Under the pieces are notes generated by a model, which was not told where the DNA came from, ran no database searches, and was given only the letters and a program-made list of their open reading frames with translations. Both the position numbers and the translations under genes were made by a program. Positions 11,401 through 19,800 of a stretch of DNA of 64,000 bases are shown one piece after another; position 1 is the stretch's first letter; each line of letters begins with the position of its first letter. This stretch comes from Gymnogyps californianus (taxonomy: Eukaryota > Chordata > Aves > Accipitriformes > Cathartidae). The stretch lies in assembly GCF_018139145.2 (NCBI RefSeq), contig NC_059482.1:21847332-21911331 (forward strand). Direction: 5' to 3'.

Positions 11401-13810
11401 GGGTTTGGGGACACCACTTCATGTGCCACTTGTGGCAGCGCCCTGGCTCAGGGCCGTGAGTCCCCAGGGACTGCCATCGCCGGCGGGCAGGGCCACCATC
11501 CCAGGGCCACCCGCGGCAGGGCGAGCGGAGGCTCCCCCCAAATGAGGGGACAGGTCATGATGCCCCCAGCCCCCCACGGTGCCGGGTGGGAGGAGGATGG
11601 GGACGAGGACAACGGGGACAAGGACATGCCAAGGTCACCCAGGGACGCCGAGCACGCTGGAAGAGAGGCAACAGGAATGAAGCCAGCTCGGGGACGTCGC
11701 CAGCTCGGGGACTGCCACTGGGCTTCGCTGCCCGAGTCCTCCCCAATGCAGGCCGAGGGGTGCTGAAAAAGCCACCCGCCACCAAAATAAGGTCCCTTTG
11801 CCCCCATGTCCAGCGCAGGGGTCCCCGGCCGTGGGACCCTAAGCACATCGCTGCCATTCAACCCCGTCAGCTCTTTAGGCAGGGGATTATTTTTCCCTGT
11901 CCCCCAGCGCCTGCGCCAGGACACCCACGTGGCTGGGAGATGGGGACGGGGACGGGGACGATGCACCCGTAGGGCCACCAGCACTGGGTCGGGGCTGTGC
12001 AGGATGCGAGCCGAGCGTGGTGGAGCTTTTTTCTTCTTTTTTATTATTTTTTTTCTCATTTTTCCCACCTACAAACAGCATGAAAATGAATCCAGCCTAG
12101 TTTCCTTGGGCACGCCGGCGCACAACGCCACGGTGAGGGGCTCCCGGCCCAACCACGTCCCGATGGGGCCGGGCACATCGTTGCGGGGCCGTGCCGGCAC
12201 CAGCCGGGGAGATGACGGCTCCGGGCTGGCTCATCCCCTCCGCAGCCTCAGTGGGGAGAATGGGGAAACTGAGGCACGGGCTGCCCCCACCTCCACCCTG
12301 GGGGCGTGGGGCTCAGCGGGGCTGCCAGGAGGGGGGGGGGGCTGGAGTGAAGGCATTTGGGGGGGGGCTGATCACCCCCGCACCCTTCCCTGCCAGCCCT
12401 GGCCCCCACCGCCTTGGGGCTGGCGCCTGGAAAGAGCCGGGATTTTTTTCCCTCTAGGGCTTTTCTCCTAGCCCCGAGCCAGAGTCCGGCCCCGCGGAGC
12501 CACCGCCACCCCTCGAAGGGGTTAATCTCCTTCTCAGCAAGGCTTTTATTTTTTTTTTTATCCCCCCCCCCCCCCTGCTTTGGCAATGACAGCATTGTCT
12601 GGACTGGGCTGCAGCAAGAAGAGAGGAAGAGGAGGAGGAGGAAGAGAGCTTTTGCCTCCCAAAAACGACTGGGGCTAAACCCCAACGCTGGAACCGGCAG
12701 CGGAAATTTCGTCCCCCCCCCCCCAAGATGAAAAAACCTGGCTGGTCCCTGCCTCCCCCGCTCAGCCCCCGGGGGCAAAAATGCCCCCCAGCATTTTTTA
12801 TTTATTTTTTAAAAAAATTAAAACAAACAAACAAAAAAAAAAGGTGTTTTTTTTTTTTAAACACAGCCCCATCCTGCTCCCAGGGAGGGTGGAGGCGATG
12901 TCCCCTCCCCGGGCTTGGGAAATGGGATGGAGGAGCCGGGGGACCTTTTTGTTCCATTGGTGCAAACCCAAGCGGGTCCGGCAGAAATCCAAGCTGGGGA
13001 GCGGAGGCTGGCGGGGGCAACGCGATGCCCGAAATGGGTGGCGATGCCCGATGCGGGGCCAGCGGTACCTGACGTGGGGCAACGATGCCGGGTCTGTCAT
13101 ACCCGCCATGGGGCTCCGGTACCCTGGTGACGGATACAGGGCTGATACGGGGCTGCAATACCCAGCATGGGGTCCGATGCCCAATGTGGGGCCCCGACGC
13201 CCAGTATGGGGTTGATGTGGGGTTCCGGCACCCAGTGCCAAGCTCCGACACCCGATGTGGGGCCCCGATGCCCAACGTGGGGCTCTGATACCCGATGATG
13301 GATACGGGGCTGATATGGGGCTGCGATACCCAGCATGGGGCTCCGATACCCGGTGATGGATACAGGGCTGATGTGGGGCTGCGATACTCAGCGTGAGGTC
13401 CGATGCCCAACGCGGGGCCCCGGTACCCAGTATGGGGCTGATGTGGGGTTCTGGCACCCAGTGCCAGGCTCCGACACCCGATGTGGGGGCCCGACACCCG
13501 ACGCGGGGCTCCGATACCCCAACATAGGGCTGTGACACCCAGCTTGGGGCTGGACAGCAGAGCCCCGATACCCGCCGCGGGGCCCGATCCCGGCCGGTCC
13601 GTACCCGCAGCGCCGGCAGTGGCGGAGCGGGGGCTGCCCGGGGTGGCGGGGGTGGGTGGGTGGGTGGGTGTGCGGGGGGAGCGCTGTCACGGCAGCGGAA
13701 CGGAGGGTGGGGGGGTGGTGGTGGTGAGGGGGGGTCCCTACCTTCATGTCGTTGATGATGGCTTGGAAGAGGCCGCCGAGGGCTCCGCACTCCTTCTCCG
13801 CCGTCTCCAT
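1666..13810 (-). CDS. MTSS2: MTSS2 (MTSS1L/ABBA), complete 15-exon coding region
   Basis: The joined exons (13742-13810, 9846-9907, 9664-9737, 7635-7719, 7373-7464, 7208-7282, 6896-6904, 6275-6432, 6069-6176, 5877-5974, 5128-5338, 4190-4264, 3703-3879, 3440-3605, 1666-2438) total 2232 nt, which is 743 aa plus stop. Human MTSS2 is about 747 aa. Residues 1 to about 250 form the IMD/I-BAR helical domain, which binds PI(4,5)P2 membranes and promotes negative curvature. A Ser-rich linker follows, then a Pro-rich region, and a WH2 actin-binding motif at about 715-735 (DMLVAIRRGVRLRRT). The N-terminus METAEKECGALGG and the linker motif SYQTPPSSPS place it in the MTSS family; E-L-L-G after the KKARK helix and the C-terminal sequence fit MTSS2 better than MTSS1. 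The start ATG has G at -3 and G at +4. The family acts at the plasma membrane and in actin remodelling. Identity rests on remembered family sequence, not a search. Confidence 0.97.
2520..3000. repeat. CAACC/CATCAC minisatellite in MTSS2 intron 14
   Basis: There are three close copies of a 36-bp unit at 2652-2687, 2688-2723 and 2724-2759. They sit in a longer degenerate array of CAACCATCACCA-like words that fills much of the 1-kb intron 2439-3439. The strand bias is strong (plus strand rich in A and C, poor in G). Confidence 0.85.
3440..3605 (-). CDS. MTSS2: MTSS2 coding exon 14
   Basis: It encodes HGEEVSPAASDLAMVLTRGL, then SLEHQKSSRDSLQYSSGYST and QTTTPSCSEDTIPSQ. This is a Ser/Thr-rich, very conserved stretch. 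The acceptor is tgccccgcag|CACGGG and the donor TCCCAAG|GTACCT. Confidence 0.95.
3703..3879 (-). CDS. MTSS2: MTSS2 coding exon 13
   Basis: It encodes 59 residues including DWSKASPYDQPVVPTLQRRK and APRPRMSPATIAAK. The acceptor is cattgcag|GACTGG and the donor GCCAAG|GTACCG. Flanking blocks match remembered human MTSS2; the middle (EMGSPAGGYPGIS) differs more. Confidence 0.94.
4190..4264 (-). CDS. MTSS2: MTSS2 coding exon 12 (25-residue linker segment)
   Basis: It encodes KSSSSASSEASETCQSVSEC and SSPTS. The exon is 75 nt, phase 0 at both ends, and therefore skippable without changing the frame. The acceptor is gcacggcag|AAGTCC and the donor ACCTCG|GTTAGT. Confidence 0.94.
5128..5338 (-). CDS. 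MTSS2: MTSS2 coding exon 11 (Ser-rich linker)
   Basis: It encodes a linker that includes RYRSLAQ, RLSSVSSHDSGFISQDA and SKPPSPMPSDITSQ. SSVSSHDSGF is shared with MTSS1. The first of two tandem AG acceptors (5340-5339) gives C-S-S-V; using the second CAG would remove one residue. The donor is AGCCAG|GTACGG. Confidence 0.94.
5877..5974 (-). CDS. MTSS2: MTSS2 coding exon 10 (Ser-rich linker)
   Basis: It encodes VIKDLKGSDYSWSYQTPPSS, then PSSSSSRKSSMC and a split Ser codon. The SYQTPPSSPS motif is conserved between MTSS1 and MTSS2. The acceptor is ttcccgcag|GTGATC and the donor TGCAG|GTATGG. Confidence 0.95.
6069..6176 (-). CDS. MTSS2: MTSS2 coding exon 9 (end of I-BAR)
   Basis: It encodes NGELTMLGEITHLQGIIEDL and VVLTAEPHKLPPASEQ. 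The I-BAR domain ends in or just after this exon. The acceptor is tggccgcag|AACGGG and the donor GAGCAG|GTCAGC. Confidence 0.96.
6275..6432 (-). CDS. MTSS2: MTSS2 coding exon 8 (I-BAR)
   Basis: It encodes GKGDLQPQLDNALQDVNDMY, then LLLEETEKQAVRKALIEERG and RFCTFITFLQPVV. This is the longest I-BAR exon. The acceptor is tctcgcag|GGAAGG and the donor GTGGTG|GTGAGC. Confidence 0.96.
6433..7207. other. MTSS2 introns 6 and 7 flanking the microexon
   Basis: Intron 7 (6433-6895) is C/G-run-rich on both strands, including about 13 consecutive G near 6866-6878, and has a GCTAA triplication near 6735. Intron 6 (6905-7207) is pyrimidine-rich on the sense strand in its last 55 nt (6905-6960), with UUCUCUGUCUCC and UUCUCUCUU elements upstream of the microexon acceptor. 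Confidence 0.75.
6896..6904 (-). CDS. MTSS2: MTSS2 coding exon 7, a 9-nt microexon
   Basis: The exon is AGCTGCTTG, between tcctgtag and GTAAGT. Joined to its neighbours it reads K-E-L-L-G-K-G (residues 153-156 are ELLG), the sequence I recall for human MTSS2 at this position. It is phase 1 at both ends, so skipping it keeps the frame and gives K-G-K. The intron upstream of it is strongly pyrimidine-rich near the acceptor. Confidence 0.9.
7208..7282 (-). CDS. MTSS2: MTSS2 coding exon 6 (basic I-BAR helix)
   Basis: It encodes EYKRARHEIKKKSSDTLKLQ followed by KKARK. This Lys/Arg-rich helix lies on the membrane-binding face of IMD domains. The exon is 75 nt, phase 1 at both ends, and ends CGCAAAG|GTGAGAG directly before the microexon. 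Confidence 0.96.
7373..7464 (-). CDS. MTSS2: MTSS2 coding exon 5 (I-BAR)
   Basis: It encodes ALMESLINPLQDRIEDWKKT and ANQLDKDHAK. The acceptor is tgctccag|CGCCC and the donor GCGAAAG|GTACGG. The split codon AA|C restores the Asn that joins exon 4 to it. Confidence 0.96.
7635..7719 (-). CDS. MTSS2: MTSS2 coding exon 4 (I-BAR)
   Basis: It encodes ATRDIGSALTRMCMRHRSIE and AKLRQFT. The CMRHRSIE heptad is characteristic of MTSS1/MTSS2. The acceptor is ccccccag|GTGCC and the donor ACCAA|GTAAGC. Confidence 0.96.
7720..9663. other. MTSS2 intron 3, no gene seen
   Basis: This 1.9-kb intron lies between exons 3 and 4. It contains a CTC/CCT microsatellite and several C-runs. I see no conserved ORF, RNA gene or mobile element in it. 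Confidence 0.75.
8874..8921. repeat. (CTC)n microsatellite in MTSS2 intron 3
   Basis: A run of CTC triplets on the plus strand (CTCCTCCTCCTC and so on), about 14 units with T-interruptions at its end. On the transcript strand it is a GAG-type purine repeat. Confidence 0.88.
9664..9737 (-). CDS. MTSS2: MTSS2 coding exon 3 (I-BAR)
   Basis: It encodes TTVLAAVAFLDAFQKVADMA and TNTRG, an IMD core helix. The acceptor is cgccccag|GACCACG and the donor CCGAG|GTAGGG. The frame joins with exons 2 and 4. Confidence 0.96.
9846..9907 (-). CDS. MTSS2: MTSS2 coding exon 2 (I-BAR)
   Basis: It encodes SSYPIWEDFNSKATKLHSQL plus part of an Arg codon. The acceptor is ccttgcag|AGCTCC and the donor CTCAG|GTGAG. 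The YPIWEDF segment is strongly conserved in IMD proteins. Confidence 0.96.
10470..11180. repeat. 25-28-bp degenerate minisatellite in MTSS2 intron 1
   Basis: Roughly 25-28 diverged copies of a GC-rich unit resembling GGTGCCACCATCCCGGCGAG plus GCCATCCT. Units differ mainly by presence of ACC and by transitions. ORFs on both strands through the array are repetitive shadows. Confidence 0.88.
13040..13540. repeat. Minisatellite with 226-bp higher-order period, MTSS2 intron 1
   Basis: The basic words are GGGGCTCCGATACCCGATG-like, about 25-27 bp each. A block starting GGATACAGGGCTGAT at 13132 recurs at 13358, 226 bp later, with the same order of unit variants, including the GCACCCAGTGCCA unit. 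This marks duplication of a multi-unit block. Confidence 0.9.
13742..13810 (-). CDS. MTSS2: MTSS2 coding exon 1 (residues 1-23)
   Basis: This exon encodes METAEKECGALGGLFQAIIN followed by DMK and ends AAG|GTAGGG (phase 0). The ATG is at 13810-13808, in GCCGCG-ATG-G context. It is the first helix segment of the I-BAR domain. It sits inside the CpG island and is separated from exon 2 by a 3.8-kb intron, the longest of the gene. Confidence 0.96.
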
Positions 13811-13904
13811 CGCGGCGCTGCGGCAGCCCGGGGCGGGCGGCGCCGCCGGGGGAGGCCGCGGCGGCGGGCCAGGCTCAGCGGCGGCGGGGGGCGGGCGGCG
13901 CCCG

Positions 13905-13936
<32 letters not shown>

Positions 13937-13937
13937 G
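13905..13937. repeat. (GGC)n repeat upstream of MTSS2 start
   Basis: About ten uninterrupted GGC/CGG triplets lie 95-127 bp upstream of the ATG, and a second shorter run is at 14040-14061. On the transcript strand they read as GCC/CCG. They lie in the likely 5' UTR or core promoter. Confidence 0.9.
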
Positions 13938-14299
13938 GCGGCGGAGCGGCGGGGGGGGGCCGGGCGGGGCGCGGCGCGGTACATCGCCCCCTTCCCCGGG
14001 GGCTGAGCGGACCCGCCGCCCCCCTGGGCCGCCCCCCTTGGCGGCGGCGGCGGCGGCGGCGGAGCGGGGCGCGGAACGGAGCGCGGAGCGGGTGCGGGGA
14101 GCGGAGCGGGGAGCGGAGAGCGGCGGCCCCGGGGCGGCGGCGGGGGCGGAGCGGGGCGGGATCTGCGCGGCACATGCGCCGCCCGCCGCGGGGCCGGTGG
14201 GGGGGGAGCGGGGGGAGCTGCCGAGGCTGCGGGGAGCGGGGGCGGGGATGCTCGGGGGCGGCAGCGGGTACCCGGAGGATGAGCTGGGATGCCGGAGCC

Positions 14300-15930
14300 G
14301 GGCCCGGTGGTGCTCGGGGATGCTCTGAGAGCTGCTGGGGGCGGTGGAGGGGGGGGTCGGGGGAGCAGGGCCGGGGAGCCCCAGGGCTGCAGTGGAGGGA
14401 GCCCTGAAGGATGCTCGGGGATGCGGGGACTGAGGTGCAGCCCCACTGGTGGGGACAGCACCGGGGTTTGCTCAGAGGGCAGCGGAGGAACCCCAAGGGA
14501 TGCTCTTGGGGTGGTGGGTGGGGAGCGGGAGAGCCCTGGGGTGCACTCGGGGATGCTGGGTCTGGGGTAAGGGTCGGGACCGCTATGGGATGCTCGGGGG
14601 CAGCCCCAGAGCCCTGGAGGTGCGGAGGGGATGCTGCCTCCAGGCCAGGGCTCTGTTTAGCCGCTCCCCAAGGGCTGTTTGACCCCCACTGCCTTCCTTA
14701 CCTGGGGAAGGCGCATGCCTAGGTGTGCTGCGGGCAACCACCTTGGTGCAGGTCGAATTTTAATGCCGTCTGGGGTGATTATACGGCAGCTCTGAAACAT
14801 CTTGAGGCACTCCATTACCGGAGAGCCGTGGGAAATGCGTGGCCTGCCAGCAGACGAGCCCTTCCCCATAGCCATCCCGAGGCCCCATCCCCAGCCTCCC
14901 AGGATCTGAGGGCGCCGGGCTGAGCCCCGACGGACCTCGCTGCGCCTCACGGTGAAATGATGCTCAGCTGGGGTGAGGGGCTCAGCCTGAGCCGCCTATT
15001 CCCCCTCCTGCCAGAAAAGCAGCCCCAATTCCCCGCCGGCGATGCCCCGGCAGCACCGCGCTGCTCTGGCCGGCGCTGGTCAAGAGCCACCCATAAGGAA
15101 ACGATTACGGCTCGGCGCTCCGGCAGTCGGCTGGAATTTCTCCCCATAAACCCCATCTCTTGGTATGGAAAGAGGCCGCTCAGCGGCGGTGAGCCCGGCA
15201 GGAGCGACGGGCAGAGCACCGGGGACGGCAGCAGCCCTGGCCCATGCCGGCAATGACCCGGCAGTGGTTGGGGACAGGCAACAGGGAACCCCCCTCCGGC
15301 ACCCTGAGCGGTCAGCAGGCTTGGGAAGCCACCGCTCACCCATCCTGAAGGGCTGGCTGTTAAAATTAACCCGCCGTGACCGGGTTTGGAAAGCCCTTTC
15401 CTGGGAATGACAGGAATGTCTCTATCCCGGCCAAAGCAGCGCCGGTGCGGGGCTGTTTGGGGAACCCGCTGCCAGAGCCCGGCTCCACTGTAAACAGGCC
15501 AGGAGCCATAAAAACTCCACAAATTCCTCCAACCCCCCTTTCCCCGGGATCAGGTGAGGGCCTGAAACGCGCCGGGGATGCAACGGTGACCCCCCGAACC
15601 GCAGCAGCCCGGCACGCGCCGGCGGTGACGGTCCCTCGGCGCCGTGGGATGGGGCGAAGGCAGTGCCGGCGGCTGCTCGAGGCCAGGAAAATGCCTGTCA
15701 CCGCGCTGCGGTTTCGTGACCGTGGCCTGGAAGAATTTCGGCGGTGGTTTTTTTTCCTGCTGGGAAGAGGAGCAGGCGGAGAAGCCCTGCTTGCCGGTGA
15801 GCCAACGTGGCAGGGCCGGGCCAGCCCAGGGCTCGGGGTCGAGCAAGATGCTCCGTGCCATCCCCTGCCCTTGCCGAGTTTTTGGCTCCCCTTGGGACCT
15901 GATGCATGACGGGGATCCCAGCTACCAGGA
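14300..15930. other. Intergenic region between VAC14 3' end and MTSS2 promoter
   Basis: About 1.6 kb of GC-rich single-copy-looking sequence separates the VAC14 poly(A) site from the MTSS2 CpG island. I see no coding exon, RNA gene or recognisable repeat. It may hold MTSS2 distal promoter elements. Confidence 0.6.
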
Positions 15931-15934
15931 ATGG

Positions 15935-16670
15935 GCTGCTCTGCATTGCTCGTTTATTTTATCGTGGGGAGCTTAACGTAGGAACAAAGAATCAAGTCCA
16001 GGGCTGAGTGCGATGGGGGTCTCCGCCGCCCCCCGTGCCCCCCGGTGCCGGCTGGGAGTTAAGGCTGCGCCGCCGTCCGTGCCAAGAGCTGGGGGCTCGG
16101 GGAGGGTGCGTGGATGCGGGGAGGGGGCCGAGTGCCACGCACAGGAGTGTGAGTCCCCGGGCGAGATGCCGCCGGCAGCCTTCGGCACAGCCTCGGAGCC
16201 GGAGGGTGGAAGTCGGGGTGGCGAGAGGTGGCGAGCAGCCCCGCATGCTTGTTTTCCAGGGCGGGAGGCCAGGGGTTGCTCCCGTCTTTCCCTTCCCCTC
16301 CGGTCTTGCTGGCAGGAGGCTAGGCGCTCAGCTGACAGTCACGGGGAAGGCATTAGCAAAGCAAAGGGGAGTTTCCTCACCCTATTGCAAGAGAAGACGA
16401 GGTGCTTTCCCCTGGCCTTCTCCTCCTTCCCCAACGTTCCCGCACCGCCCATGGGAGAAGCCGGGCACAGCCTGCGGGTCCCCCCCCCCCCATCCACAAC
16501 GCACAGCGGGGAGGAAAACCAGCCCCGTCGCCGAGCGCTCGCCCATCTCCCTCTGCCGTTAAACCCACCAGATCCTCCGGCGGCCAGCAACCGGTGTCCC
16601 CGTCCCCTGGTCCGCATCCCCTGGTCCCTGCCCCAGCAACCGTGCGCACCCGCGGCTGCCGCAGGGATGC
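15935..16670 (-). other. VAC14: VAC14 3' UTR
   Basis: This is the sequence from the stop codon to the predicted cleavage site after AATAAA, about 735 nt. It is GC-rich, with no conserved ORF. Confidence 0.7.
15953..15958 (-). terminator. VAC14: VAC14 poly(A) signal AATAAA
   Basis: TTTATT on the plus strand reads AATAAA on the minus strand, 713 nt downstream of the VAC14 stop codon. Cleavage would be expected at about 15925-15943. I noticed no other canonical hexamer between it and the stop. Confidence 0.75.
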
Positions 16671-16833
16671 TCAGAGGACCACCCGCCGGTCCAGCTGCTC
16701 TGCCCGCCCGGCTCGCTGGTGTCGCGCTTCCAGGTGCTTGTTTTGGACCTTCTCGAAGTGTTGCAGCAGCTCCGTGTAGTCGATGTTGGAGGCTGACGCC
16801 CTCTTGAAGCCGGCGCTCGGTTTGGTGCTGTCC
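16671..16833 (-). CDS. VAC14: VAC14 terminal coding exon
   Basis: It encodes [20 protein letters not shown], then [20 protein letters not shown] and the end LDRRVVL, with TGA at 16673-16671. The acceptor is tcctcgcag|GGACAG. The first 15 residues differ strongly from the human sequence I recall (DSLKAAPKSQKADSPS), while the rest is nearly identical. Confidence 0.96.
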
Positions 16834-19800
16834 CTGCGAGGAGGGAGCAAAGAGTGAGGGCAGGAAGGGGCAGGAGATGTCCGTACTCCAGGCATCCATC
16901 ACCAAGGGCTTGTCTTGAAGAAGCTGAGCCCAGCACATCCTAGTGATGCTGGTGCCCCCCCGGAACACCCCCAAAGACCCGTTTTCTCTCCCTCAAAGGC
17001 ATGAGATGGAGCAGACAAGAGGTCCTGGGACAGGAGAGAGGGGACAAAGGACATCTGCCTCAGCACCCTGGCCCCCGTAGGGGAGGTTTAACCCTCTCCA
17101 ACATGGATGCTCCCCTCTGTCTCAAGCCATTCCGGTCAAAAGCAGTGTGGCATGCCTCAGTTTCCCTGCCTGGTTTTACGAGCAAGCAAAAAATATTCAC
17201 GGGCTATGGCACAGGGGAGGGCTGGTGGCAGCAGGGACAGCTCCGGGGGACGAGCGCCCGCGGCCGGAGCCCCGGGGAGCCCACATTTGTGGGCTCCCCG
17301 GGGCTCCGGCCGCGGGCGCTCGTCCCCCCGGGGAGCTGTCCCCACGCAAAGGAGGTGGGGGGGGGACACCAGCCACGGGATGCCCATCGGGGGACACGGG
17401 GGAACCCAGGGGAGGATGGCAGGCGGTTCTCGAGGTCCCGGTGTCCCCCCGGGGAGGGGGCAGCTGGGGCTGGCCTGTTATGAAAGCCGGCTTCGGTGTT
17501 TGAAGGAATGTAGGTCAGAGTTAATCAGATGCTCAGGCCGTCTGACAGCTCCGGTTGCTCGAAAAAACCCCGCTGCCGGGGCTGGGGGTGGTGGTGGGTG
17601 GAAAAAGGATGGGGAGGAGGGGGGGAGAAGCACATGCAACCCCCCCCCCTTCCATCCCCCCAATTAAAATCAGTGCGTACGAGCTCAGCGCCGGAGGCCG
17701 TAAGGGATAAAAGCCAGCCCAGGGGAGCAGTTAAAAGCCAAGGAGTGGAGGTGGTGGTGGTGGGGGGTTAATTCAGAAACCTGCCCATCTTGGGAGCTCT
17801 TCTTTTTGTTCCCGGGGCTTTGCAAAAGGCAGACCCAGCTTTATCATCAAACCCCCCCATCCCTGCTCATTAGCCGAGGGCTGGAGAGCAAATCCCACCG
17901 CTGGTGTCTAACGAACCGGGCGGGCAGCACCCCTGGGCAAGGAGCTGGTCCTCAGGGAGATGCCGCCCTTGCACATGGCTGCTCATGGTTCCCCAAAGGC
18001 CAGGGGTGGGGATGGAGCAGCCGGCCCCAGGCGTGCACGGGTGACGGGGTCCTTTTGGGTGCCGTGAAGGCTGTCTGGGCTGCGGGGTGGGGTGGGGGGG
18101 GATGCTTTGGGAGCACACCCCCCCCCCCGGCTGCCGGAGTCTCTCTCCATAAACCTCCTTCCCAGCTCTGCTCGTTTCCATAGCGACCCCACAAGTGAAA
18201 TTTTCCATCCCGGATGCCAAATGCCTGTGGATGAGGCACAGCCCTCCCAGGGTTACCAAATATAGACACAAAAAACCCCCGAGCCAACGCTCCCGGACAC
18301 GGGGCAAGGAGCAGCCGCGGCCGCAAAGGAGCCGGGGGGCGAAAATCGGAGCATGGGGCTGAGCCCGGGATCGCGGGGATGCTCGGCCGCGGAGGGGATG
18401 GCGGGTCTGGCCCCGATGCCGATGCCGGGGGTCCGTCCCCACGGCACTTACGCGGTCTGCATGAGCTCGGGGTTGGGCACGCACTGCAGGCGGTGGGAGA
18501 GGAGCTGGAAGGCGCTGCTCTGGGGCAGCAGCATCAGCAGGCCATACAGAGCTTTGATCAGGTAGGGGTTGTTCTTCACATCCAGCAGCTGCAGGCGGAG
18601 ATCTGGAAGAGGAGAGGAAGAGGATGGGGAGGCAGGTAAAATGCATTTCGCCTCCAGCCCCAATAGCAGGTTCCTCCCAATAGCAGGTTCCTCCCAACCT
18701 ATCTGACAGTCCTGGGGAGGCTGTAAGCCTCTGCCAGCCGACCCGAGGGGCACCCGCGTGGCACCAGCAGCCTCTCCCCTTCCATTAACTCATCCATCTT
18801 TGTGTCCCACACAGGCCAGAAGCCCCTCTCCTCGCCACAGCCCCCAGCTGCCAGCTGGGGAAGGAGGCAGCGGCTCCCCGGTCTCCCATCCCTGCTACTG
18901 CTCATCCCTGAGGCCGTCCATGCTGTCTGCCTGAGGACACACGTGCAACATGAGATTGCTCCTCAGCTTCTGCAGAATTAGCAGAAATCCGCCCCCCCTG
19001 GGGCATCACACGTCACGAGGGCTAGGTGACACCCTCCCGGGGACCCTCTGGAGCGGAAGGGATCCCCTCCGCTTGGCCCGGATAGTTAGGTGTGCTGGGC
19101 CTCGGCGTTGCTCAGCAGAAGGGAAACCACCCTCCCGTTCCATCCCTCGCGGTGCTCATGGGTGGAAGGGTCTTCTGGAGCCCTACGGACAACCGAGGTC
19201 CCACCTGGGGCAGCCCAGGGGATGGGGTGAGAGGTCCTTGCCCCAGCATCTCACCTCCTGGCTGCCACTAGCACCTCTGGTGTCTCCCAGCGAAGGGAAC
19301 CATGCCCAGGGATGCTGCTCTATGGGGGACACGTCTGACCCCTACCCCGAGGCTTGGAGATTAAGGCGAGCGGGGTGGGGAACCCTCAAGGAATAATTTG
19401 GGGCCATGGAAAACCACCACAGATGTGGTGGTGCCTCACATGGTGGGAAAGTCATCCTCGGGATGAGGCACAGGGTACCACGGGAGGGAGCGTGACCGAG
19501 GGTCAGCCCACGTCTCCGTTGCTCGGCTGCTCTAACCCTCTTCCCCGAAATATTCTCCATCCCTGGACCTATACAGGTCCCCCCTAAAGTCCTTTCCAGG
19601 ACATTTCCCAACACCCTCAATGCTCAGCTCCACCTCCAGGGAGAAGGAGCCCAGGGGCAGCCGAATGCCATCACGACAAATCCCCGGCAGCCACAGGTCA
19701 CCCTGCCACGTCCCCCCTCCGCCATCCCAGCTCCCACCACCACGTCCCAGGGCCTGGCTGCGTTACCCAGTGGGGGGGACCCACACTGCTGGGGCTGGGG

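Larger units (their letters stand above)
9908..13741. other. MTSS2 intron 1 (3.8 kb)
   Basis: The intron holds the two minisatellites at 10470-11180 and 13040-13540, plus A/T-rich low-complexity pieces at about 12020-12070 and 12780-12870, and C-runs near 12560 and 12713. No conserved exon or RNA gene was recognised. Confidence 0.8.
13560..14300 (-). promoter_or_regulatory. MTSS2: CpG island, probable MTSS2 promoter and 5' UTR
   Basis: Extremely CpG-dense sequence surrounds and lies upstream (higher coordinates) of the MTSS2 ATG. It has many GGGCGG/CCGCCC words, fitting Sp-type sites, and no clear TATA box. The exact transcription start cannot be read from sequence. Density falls off beyond about 14300. 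Confidence 0.8.

Noticed and set aside
10192..11429. Trp/Asp/Gly-rich repetitive ORFs on both strands
   Set aside because: They come from the 25-28-bp minisatellite; the reading frame stays open because of unit composition only.
10470..13540. Tandem arrays considered as CRISPR
   Set aside because: Units are contiguous without unique spacers, and the DNA is vertebrate.
12798..13790. 330-codon minus-strand ORF with repeated SPHIGYRSP-like motifs
   Set aside because: It is a translation of the intron 1 minisatellite, not a protein repeat family.
13388..14461. 357-codon minus-strand ORF containing the MTSS2 N-terminus
   Set aside because: It reads through the exon 1 donor into intron 1. Only 13742-13810 is accepted as coding; the upstream part is noted as a finding.
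18660..18693. 17-bp tandem duplication upstream of a VAC14 exon acceptor
   Set aside because: Recorded inside the intron entry. It lies outside the acceptor and polypyrimidine region, with no sign of function.
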